Below are positions 1 to 10,200 of a stretch of DNA of 64,000 bases, one piece after another. This stretch comes from Mikania micrantha (Eukaryota > Streptophyta > Magnoliopsida > Asterales > Asteraceae). The notes under the pieces are model-generated. The model made no database searches, had not been told where the DNA came from, and worked only from the letters and a program-made list of their open reading frames with translations. A program made the position numbers and the translations under genes. Position 1 is the first letter of the stretch, and each line of letters begins with the position of its first letter. The DNA lies in contig CM018690.1 in the NCBI GenBank assembly GCA_009363875.1, positions 152,001 to 216,000 of the forward strand, read 5' to 3'.

Positions 1-414
1 TAAACAGCAAACGTCTAGTCACACATGATCACCTTGTCAAATATATCACCCTTTCGCCCGAATAACAGAGTATGGCGACGTCACTCACTCACTCAGGAGG
101 AAACCTAAAACTAGGAAAACCTTTGGTTTAACCAAAAACAACTATACTCTAGGTATATTCCAACTCAGGACCTCTCATAAGAGAAGACAAGGAATTATCA
201 CTAGACTATAATCCTTTTGTTGATTCCATAGATTGCTAGCAAGGTAATTTGCATCACTCTGTGTTTGTAAAAAAACAAGTCGACTTTGACTCGAGCCATA
301 ACATTTAGCTGCGGAAAAAATGTATGCTGGTTCAGCTCAAAATTTTTTGAATCTGGCCCTCCCTCGGCATATTGCTCCATGCCAAACCTAAACCGAAAGC
401 CAAACACAATAATG
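1..414. other. Upstream flank with no recognised gene
   Basis: No exon, repeat end or element core is recognised here. The short open frames on both strands have no recognisable domain. This is the distal upstream flank of the host gene. Confidence 0.5.
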
Positions 415-422
415 CCCAAACC

Positions 423-791
423 CAGTGTTGTCAGAACCGGACCGGACCGGGAACCGGACACTCGACCGCCCTAAAATAGGCATGGGAACCGGCTTCAAGC
501 TAACCGGCCGGTTGAGCCGGTCACCGGTTCACTGGTCAGACCGGATTTCAGTTTTTTTTTCTTTTTTTTAATTAAAGTCTAAAGAATAAAACATTAAAAC
601 CAAATCCCATATTTTTTTAACATGATTATGCTTGTTTAAACATTAATTATATTTGTTTAAATGTGTTTATAATTGTATAATTTTTTTGAAATATATTATA
701 TATTTATTATGTTATCCGGTTCTTAAATCCAGTCCGACCAGTAACCAGTAAAACGTACAGTTTGACGTCCGGTCCGGTTATGAAAACATTT
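423..791. mobile_element. hAT-type MITE in the promoter region of the host gene
   Basis: A 369-bp non-coding element with imperfect terminal inverted repeats: the left end has AGAACCGGACCGGACC, and the right end reads ATAACCGGACCGGACG on the other strand. It is flanked by an exact 8-bp direct repeat CCCAAACC at 415-422 and 792-799, the target-site duplication length of hAT elements. The interior is AT-rich with no ORF. It ends about 90 bp before the first possible ATG of the host gene (879) and 157 bp before the preferred one (948), so it may form part of the promoter or 5' leader. Confidence 0.85.
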
Positions 792-947
792 CCCAAACCT
801 ACAAGGTGACCAATTAAAGCCATTTCTTTTCCTTTCTCATAAGCTGTCTCAGCAATTTGTAAAAAACCAAAATCCCATTTGACGTCCAATCTTATCTTAC
901 CGTCTCTCTCTCTCTCCCGTCCGATCGCCGTCGATACCTCTTCCGGC

Positions 948-1211
948 ATGGAAGCCGCATCGGAAAACGGTACCGGTGACATTTCTACTGAATCTGCGTT
1001 GGTCGATGATGACGTCAAGTTCGGATTCCAGCGGCAGGAGATGTACAGCGAGAATCTCTCCGGATCCGTTAATCCCTACGCACGTCATGTTTTTCTGTGC
1101 TACAAGTCTCATGAAAACTGGCCTGCTCGTGTTGAATCGTCCGACTCAGATCCGCTTCTTAAGCATCTTGCTGGAGCCATCAAGGATCGTAAGAACGATA
1201 TAGCTGTTAAG
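948..1211 (+). CDS. Host gene exon 1
   Basis: It encodes residues 1-88, an acidic N-terminus and then the conserved start of the domain (HVFLCYKSHENWPARVE). It ends AAG|GTTAGT in phase 0. The frame stays open upstream to an ATG at 879. A CT-rich tract (901-917) just upstream of 948 is typical of a plant 5' leader. Confidence 0.9.
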
Positions 1212-4200
1212 GTTAGTCTCTATTAGTGGTATTAATTATCATAGACGTGTTTGTGATTCTGATTAGGCATTGAATGTTTTGTAAGTGTTGTTGAGTGATT
1301 TTGCTTTTGTGATCTGATTTTTGTAGACTCTGTTGACGATATGCGAGAGCGATTGTGGTACAGGTTTATCAGATGGAGATGTGTTGATTTTTCCTGATAT
1401 GATCAAGCACAGGTATTGTGAAACTCGCTAGGGTTTTGACATTAGTGTATAATTTGTTTGCGTTATTGCATGTAAAATTCGCTCTTTCATGTTTGTTTGA
1501 CTGTTTTTCTCTAATTTTAAAGAAAAATAGTTGTTGATGTCATGTGCAAATCATTACGAGAGTTTTACCAAATGCTCCTAATTTATACAAGACTATTAAA
1601 AATTTGCATTGCCCGTGCCCGACGGGAAAGGTCCCACCAGGTCTACCTCCCATTTTTGAAAAGGCCAAGCAGCAGTGACCAGTATTAAATCATTTTCTGG
1701 GCGTGTAAGAGAAGGTGCGTGCTTCTGGTAGGCTTGGCATTTTCTGATTTCATCTAGGAGTTCTCCTTTGGACAAATAATTTACAATGGAGTCCATCCAA
1801 GTTAATCTTCCTCCCTGTATGGTGTTAACTGCCTCAATCTTTACGGTCGGTCTTTGGAGTTCTCCACCGAGATTTCTTTTACTCGGTCTTCAAAAGTAGA
1901 GGCTAGCTTACTTAGCGCATGTGCCTTCTTGTTTTGGCCTCACGGGACGTGCATCACAATGCAATCATTGAACTGATTTATAAGGCATTTGCAAACTGCC
2001 AAGTACTGCTTCATTCTTTCCTCTTTCACTTCGTATGTTTCATTTATTTGGTTGGCTATCAGGAGGGAGTCCACATGTGCAGTGACCTTTCTTGCCTGTA
2101 ACCGAAGCGCCAACTTCAAACCTGTTATCAGGGCCTCATACTCCGATTCATTGTTAGAAGCTTTAAAGTTTAACTTTAATGCCCGTGCTGTTACATTTCC
2201 GCCAGGATCCGTTACTATGATTCCTATCCCTGCACCTTCAACACATGTGACACCATCTGTGTATATGTTCCCAGTTTCATCTGCTTTTTTTTTTCTTTTT
2301 GTACTCCTGTGACTTCATCCATGCCCTCTGGTATCTCAGCTATGAAATCAACAACGACCTGCACCTGTATGGCCATTCTTGGCTTATACTCCAAATCAAA
2401 CACCGAGAGCTCGATGGCCCACTTTTCCAGTCGTCCAGATAATTCTGGCTTTCTTAAAATTTGTTGCAATGGGAAAGAAGTCACCACCTCCACATTATGC
2501 GTCTGGAATTACCGTCTCATCCTTCGTGACTAATGTACTAGCACAAGCACTAGCTTTTCTAGGATTGAGTAATCAACTTCTGGTGGCATGAACACCTGAC
2601 TAACATAAAAGGAAGGGATCTTTCCGCATATCGCGCTAGGAACCTGTTGATGGCCGCTAAACGCCCGTTCAGTGTTTGTACATCCTTGACTGTCTTGGGA
2701 GCTGGCGTGCTTTGGATAGCCTCGACCTCTTCGGGGTTTGCATGTATACTTCCTTCGTAGTAACTACTCCTTAAAACAATGGTTGAAGAAATCGCTAGTC
2801 GCTAGTCGGTCGGCGAGGTAGGGACTAGGGACTAATCGAGATTAATTGGGATTAATTGGATTGGAATTTTTGTATAGAATTTTTCAAAATTTTGTATAAA
2901 TGCATACAAATACACACATCAATATAAATATAATACTTCAGATTTAAATATTTTTTCTAATAAACTTAAAGATAACAAACAAAGTACTTAAAAATTCAAA
3001 CATTAACATAAGCATCCTTGGGAGTCGACTGAGACCGATCGTGCGCAGCTGCTTTTTGACTGATCAATCGTGATTATTGTCACACCCCGAGCCGACGGGA
3101 CGGATCGACTTTCCCGTCGGGCGGAAGGTTCTCGGAGCGCGATATCGTGGGTGATAATCGTGATGATCAGATTGTTTACATAGCATCAACATTGAGAATA
3201 ACTAAAGCACAGATAACATTAACCTAGGATCACAAAGTTAAATTACAACTGTTAATGTTTGATAATTTAACTAGGTATACCTATCAAAAGAAACAAATGT
3301 TACTATCTTGTAACTGTACAAGATATCAAAAGTGATTCACAATGATCAACAAAGGATGTGCTTTCCAAAACTACTAGGCCCTCTAACTGGCATCCTAGCA
3401 TGAAATCCTGAGCCTTAGCTTAATCCTGTACATCACCTGAGAAAAACATGTAAGAAAACAAAGTCAACACAATGGTTGGTGAGTTTATATGGTTTTAGTA
3501 TTTGAAAATAGCTTTGCAAACCTTTTAGGTAAAACCTTAACCTCACTAACTTCACCTGTAATATCCAGTTCGGTATGCTTATATATAGAGCATACGAAAA
3601 GGTCGAGCCTACAGCCCACCCAAACGCCATCCCACCACATACTAAACCACATATGACATTGTTGTTAATGATAATTAAGCATTTTACCTAACATTCAATC
3701 ATGTTCCCATACCAGCTTTAAGACATTCTGTTTAAGACACGCACACAACAGCATTGACAAACCTCCTCGGTAACAACCTTAACCTCATTAACACTACCTG
3801 TATCATCCAACTCGGTATGCTTATATATAGGGCATACGAAAGGGTCAAGCCTACAACCCGCCCAGACGCCATCCCACCACATACTAAGTCACATAGGACA
3901 TTGCTGTTAATGATAACTAAGCGTCTTACCTATCATCCATTTCCATCATAGCTTTAGCGTTCTGTTTAAGTTTACAGCATGAATGGACAATGAGGAATCA
4001 CTGTATGGCAAGCACTGAGAGACCAACAGTCTGCTACTCAAAGTCCTGACTATGAAGAACACCCTTTGGCAAGCACTGAGGGGCCAATCGGTCCGTTCTA
4101 CAATAGTCCTAGCTACAAAGAACACCCTATGGCAAGCACTGAGAGGCCAGTCGGTCCGTTCTATAATAGCCAATAGCTTTAGCATTTTGTTTAAAGTTTA

Positions 4201-7200
4201 CAACATGAGTGGACAATGAGGACTCACTGTATGACAAACACTGAGAGGCCAACAGTCTGCTCCTCCACGTCCTGACTATGAAGGTCACCCTATGGCAAGC
4301 ACTGAGAGGCCGACGGTCTGTTCCTTCAAGTCCCAACTATGGAGAACACCCTATGGCAAGCACTGAGAGGCCAATTCAGTATGTTCTACCATAGTCGATA
4401 GTTTTAGCATACAAGTTTTTAAGCATTCTGAGCATTTTAAGCACTTCGATTATTCGAGCATATCAAGCACATAAGTCTTTTTGAGTTTGAGCATTCAAGC
4501 TTTCACAGTTACTTTATAAAGGCATTTAAACCAGTTAGTCTTTGCATTCTTTACGTATGAAGAGCATCCAGTATTTTAAGTAACTAGTTTAAAAGCAAGT
4601 AGTCTTAGCATATCGTCTTAGCATATCGTCTTAGCATGTAGCATTTAGCATTTAGCATTAGCATGTAGCATTTAGCATGTAGCATTAGCGTTTAGCATCA
4701 GTATGTAGCATTTAACATGTAGCATTTAGCATATAGTATTATCATGTAGCATTTAGCATGTAGCATTTAGCATGTAGCATTTAGCATATAGTATTAGCAT
4801 GTAGCATCAGCATATAGCATTTGCAATAAAACCTTAGCTTTTAGCATTTAGAATAAAACCTTAGCTTTTAGCATTTAGAATAAGTGTAATAAGCATTAGT
4901 ATTAGCATTATGACTAAGTATAAAAACATTTATGAATCATTTAAAACATTTGTTTAAAATGTATAACATGCTTCTCAGTCCCGAGGTAAAATTAAAATAG
5001 TTTAAAAAGGGACAATGAACTCACCTGTGTTGCTAAGTATGACTCACGACAGATAATGCGCGCTCGTTAGTTGTAGCTTAAGTATCTCCAACACCTGAGT
5101 TGTTTTAAGAGATTCGAATATTATAAGTCGTTATAATAGACGCAAACTAGGGTTTTGGTCTCGGTGTGCAACTAAGTGTCCTATGTTACTAATGTGTTTC
5201 TAGAATTTCATCTAACTAGTCTATAACTAATTACCCATTCGTAACCCTTATCCCACAATCAATTATTACAAATCTTAAATTAAAGTGTCTTTAGGTTTAC
5301 TCAGTTTAAGTTAAACATTTATTTAGAAAATCCTTTAATTAATTTAATAAGATTTATAAGTACATTTTCTTGTATTGAAAAAAAAACATAATTTATTTAA
5401 GAGAAAGCATAATTAACATGATGATGGGCTTAGGTTAATCTCATTAAATTAACCTTGGGCCCATTTACTAGCTTTTTGATTGTCCATGATTCTTTGATCG
5501 CTTCCTTGCATAACCCCAGTCTAGGTAGTTCAATGAACCATCCAAGGTAGTTATGTGTTCTTATAAATTGTCTAAGTGTTAAGTGTTAATAATTAAATCA
5601 ACACTTATAGCATTAGACCATTGTTTTTGGTTCTCAATGAATTCTCAAGCTTGCTGAATTTTCCATAATGTTGTCAATCAGGTTTAGACATAATTAGGAT
5701 TTTAAAATAACTATCGTTTAAAGAAAACCCTAATTCATATTTTATTTAAAAGGATTTATGCATCTTAAATCACCCCCATGTAATCATTCTTTTGTTATTG
5801 CACCTCGTTTACGCCTTAGATATCCTAAGTTGGTCTCATATTATGAAACCCTAATAAGTTCCAATGCACACACACACACCATGCATGCATGAAGTGTGTG
5901 TGTGTGTTTAAGCATCCCACATGATCCTTATTGTTATTTCCATCTTCTTGTTCAAGCCCCATGAACTAGCTCGATTAACAACTACCATAAGACCTTAGGC
6001 CGAATAGGTTATCACATGAAGCTATGGCCGAATGTGGCTTTGCCGAAGGGGGCTTGGCCGAAGGGACTTAGCTGAAAGGGAGGGTATCACCGAATGACCC
6101 TTTGTCGAATCACTTAACCCTTGGCCCGAATGTTAAGCCGAGCGAATAGGTTTGGCCGAATGGGGTTGGCTCACGAATGAAGGCCCGATCGAATGAGCTA
6201 TGGCGACTGGACAGCTGGCCGATCGAATGAGAACTCCTTCGGGGTTTAGCCTTTCGGCCGAATAGAAGTTCATTCGCCGAATGTGGCCATTCGGCCCTAC
6301 TGAATCTTTAGGCCATTCGGCCATCCGAGTAGCAGCCCCATCCAATTTGGAGTTCGATCTAAACAGCTATGGTTTGGCCAACACTTGTTCCTACACTATC
6401 TTATAATGTTGGTGAGTGATTTTCCTAGGGTTTTGAGGTGTATTGGCTGGAAACAAGGTGGGTTCGAGTATAGGGTTTTAAAACCCTAAAAACGCATCAA
6501 AAAGCTTGATTTTACCTCGAATCAAACGGTTTTGAGCTCCAGATCCTTGTACTTTCGTAATCTACGTGATGTAGTGGTTGTTTAGACACCAAGATCACTC
6601 GATTTGGTTGAGAAATGAGAGAGATCGGGTATGGGTTTCTAGAGAGAGAAGGTTAGAGAGAGAGAGCTCCGGATTTTGTGGTGTAGAGAGAGAGAGTGAA
6701 GAGTTTCAAAATGAAGAAGATGATATATTTGGGGTATTTATACCCCGGGTGAGTTCGGGTTCGTTTCGGTGGCTCGGTTTCGTGTAAAACATCGGTTTCA
6801 TTTCGTTTTCGAAACGAAACTTCTCGGTTTTAAAACAAGAGTTTATAAAATTATTTTAGGTGGTAATTCCTAGTAAATTAACTAAATATCTTTCATTTAT
6901 ATTAAATTTATTGAAAATATTTAATTTACTGTTTAAATCGAATCGCATAGTCGTCGCGCGTATTCGTTCGAATCGTCACCCGTACGAATACGACGATAAC
7001 TATACTTTTCGATATGGTTTTCTAGTCATCGGATATCATTCAGAACGTCAAACTTTCAGATGTATTCGTACAGATCGTCACCTATACGAATATTCCGTCA
7101 ATTTAGCATTCACGTAACGACATCCGTTGTTGTTTTGTTGTGTAAAGCCTCACCTACGTTTATACATAATAGAATCCTAACAAGCATTCATGTGTCAGTT

Positions 7201-10200
7201 CAGTGTTGTTTGATATGTTTCAGACTGTTAAAATGTGAGTTTGAATCAGTTTTCAGAAACAATTTCATAATAGTTTTGTGTCAAGCATTACACGATAATA
7301 GCATACAAATAGTTCACATAGTTTGTGCCTGAGTTACCGTGTAAGTTACTGTGCATGTTACTGTTCCGGTTAGGATTCCGGCACTGGTGTTACAATTATG
7401 GTAGTCGACTGAGACAGGGAAGAAGAAAAACCACAATTTCTTTGGGCTTGGACCGAAATTTTTGGCTTAGATAAAATTATCGGCCTGTTCATGTTGACTG
7501 ATTTTTTGCCCTCTTGACCGAGTTTTTACCCTTGGACCGATTAGTCCGACTAGCCCCGACTTGGTCCAACTAGCATCGACTAGCGATTTTTGAACCGACT
7601 AGGCAAATTTAATCGGCTTAGGTCCGACTAGTGATTAATCTCGATTAATCGGCCGATTAATCCTGATTTTTACAGCACTGCTTAAAACTTTCCTTCCATT
7701 ACTCCAAATGAGCATTTGGCGGGATTGGGCTTGATATTGAACTTACGCAATTGTATTAGGATCTTTGCCACGTTTGCCAACATTATCTTTTCGCCTTTAC
7801 ACTTTACAACCAAGTCATCAACGTATACCTCTTGATTTTTTCCTATCTGGACTTTGAAGACCATGTCCATCATTCTTTGATATGTGTCCCCCGTGTTTTT
7901 TAACTCAAAAGGCATTTTGGTGTAATAAAAGATACCTATGTCAGTGTGGAATGCGTTTTTCTTTCATCATCCTTCGCCATTTGCACCTGGTGATGCCCTT
8001 TGTGTTAGGTTTCGTAGGCCTTTGTGAGGTTTAGGGCAGCGGGCCCTAATCTTGGCCCATTAGGGTTAAACCTAATTATTTTTCTATTTAAGCATTGTCA
8101 TATAATTGTAATCTTTAACACCTAATCAATAAAAGAATCCCTAGTTGCAACCCGTGGACGTAGGTCACATCGACCAAACCACGTTATATCTTGTGTCGTT
8201 TATTTTCTTTGCTTTCGTGTGCGTGTATGAGTTAATCGGTTTCTGCTGCGCCTCTTTGATTCCTAACAAGTGGCATCAGAGCTTGGTTCGTTGATGATTA
8301 ATATACGGAATGCACTGGACGATTGCTGATAAAGAAAAAAGAAGAAAATCAGAGGAGAGGTTGTTGTCGTCTAGCTGGGATACGAATTAGGGTTTTGTAA
8401 CCCTTGAGTTCGTCATCTGTGATTCAGCCGTCATTTTAGGGTTTCATCCCTTGGAGCCGCCGCCGTCACCACCACAGCCGCCGCCTCCGCGATTAGGGTT
8501 CCACCCTAGAGTCGCCGTCTGCCGCCGCCGCTTGTTTCGGCTGTCTCCGCCGCCGGTCGACGTTTCTGCTGCCGGAACCGCCGCTGGAGAAGGGTTTTCT
8601 GGCCGATTTGGAGTTCCAGGTCGCGATTAGGGTTTTAAACCCTTGGAATCGTTGATTGAGACTGTTTTATGGCCGATTTTGAGGTTTCATTTCACGATTA
8701 GGTTGTTTCAACCTTGGATTCGTCGATTGAACATGTTTTTTACACAAGATTGGTTTGAATTTCATGATTAGAGGCTGATTAGGGTTCAATTGAGCCTAGG
8801 ATCGTTGTTGCAGAGTTTGGGATCACGTTTGCTGTTATTATTGACTGTTATTGGACGATTAAGGTTACAAAATTGAACCCTTGAGTCGTCTTTGTTGATT
8901 TTCAGTGGGTTTCGGGTCTGGTGCAGCTGTTATCGATCGTGGATTTTTGATCTGTTGGGATTTTTGATTGGGATTGGATTGATTAGAAAGGTGTTCTTGT
9001 CTTTTGTTGGTTTTATCTTGTTAACGGGTTCAAATGGCTGACGAGGGGAAGATTCAGATTGAGAAGTTCAATGGAACTGATTTCGTCTGGTGGAAAATGC
9101 AAATAGAAGCATTGCTCAGTCAGAAGGATTTGGATATGGTGCTGGAGGATAAACCTGAGAAGATGGATGTAGCTGCTGAGTCTGCATGGAACTCAAAGGA
9201 CAAGAAAGCCAGAGGAGCTATTACATTGGCTTTGACGAGGAGCGTTGCATTCAACATCATGCACGAGACTACTGCTCGGGGAATGATGTCAGCTCTGTCG
9301 AATATGTATGAGAAGCCCTCTGCTGCGAACAAGGTGTTCTTGATGAGGGAATTGTTCATGACAAGAATGAACGAAGGAAGCTTAGTTACAGTTCACATAA
9401 ATAATCTGAATTCGATTCTATCCAGATTGTCATCTATGGGAATCAAGTTTGATGATGTGACGAAAGCTGTGTTACTGTTGTCTTCACTACCTGATAGTTG
9501 GTCTGGAACAGTGACTGCTGTTACAAGTTCTGTTGGGACCACTGATATGACATTTGAGGGGATCCGTGATATTGTGCTAGGTGAAGACGTTCACCGGAAG
9601 AGTACTGGTGCAGGATCATCTTCTGAGATATTACATGTTGGTAGGGGTAGAGGGAATAACAGAAGCAGTGGGAGTCGGGGAAGAAGTCCGTCTAAGACTC
9701 GGAAGACTGTAAAGTGTTGGAGCTGTAATGAATTAGGGCATGTTAAGAGTCAATGCCCGGGTACTTCGAAGCAAGTAAACGCTACTGAGGGCGTTTATGA
9801 TGATGATGCTTTGGTATGCAGCATTGAAAGCTGTGTAGACTCTTGGGTCATGGATTCAGGGGCTTCGTTTCATGCCATGGACAGCGGGGAAACGATGCTG
9901 AATCTGAAGAAAGGAGATTTTGGGAAGGTTCGACTTGCTAATGACGAGTTGCTTGAAGTCACGGGCATGGGGGATGTTGATCTGGTTACTTCATTGGGAA
10001 CTACATGGAACCTGAAGAATGTCAGGGTTATTCCGGGGCTGAATAGGAAATTGATTTCTGTGGGTCAGCTGGATAAACAAGGAATGAAAGTAAGGTTTGG
10101 TAGCAATGAATGGAAGGTGGTCAAGGGAAATCTCGTGATTGCTCGTGGTATGAAGCATGGGTCGTTGTATTTGGTTGATGAACTTGCTGAGGGATGTATG

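Larger units (their letters stand above)
3078..7394 (-). mobile_element. Solo LTR (Ty3/gypsy), 4317 bp, antisense
   Basis: On the + strand it begins TGTCACACCCCGAGCC and ends CGGCACTGGTGTTACA, the same ends as the LTRs at 21426 and 51508. It is flanked by an exact 5-bp duplication ATTAT (3073-3077, 7395-7399) with no internal domain, the signature of recombination between the two LTRs of one element. It contains two tandem repeat blocks, a purine/pyrimidine hairpin, a GCCGAATG word tract, a TATA box and the paired hairpins, listed separately. Confidence 0.93.
2778..7680. mobile_element. Non-autonomous hAT element carrying a solo LTR
   Basis: It is flanked by an exact 8-bp repeat CTTAAAAC at 2770-2777 and 7681-7688. 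The ends are imperfect inverted repeats (left ATGGTTGAAGAAATCG; right, inverted, AGTGCTGTAAAAATC). The native element is only about 580 bp, rich in GATTAAT words near both ends, without ORFs. It was later opened by the 4.3-kb solo LTR at 3078-7394. It sits in the reverse-transcriptase region of the antisense Tat relic. Its ends resemble the MITE at 16328-16486, so they are probably one family. Confidence 0.8.

Noticed and set aside
707..1018. 103-aa minus-strand ORF overlapping exon 1
   Set aside because: Shadow of exon 1 and the MITE; no homology recognised.
3946..4336. Two overlapping minus-strand ORFs with similar repeated residues
   Set aside because: Translation of the GGCAAGCACTGAGAGGCC repeat in the solo LTR.
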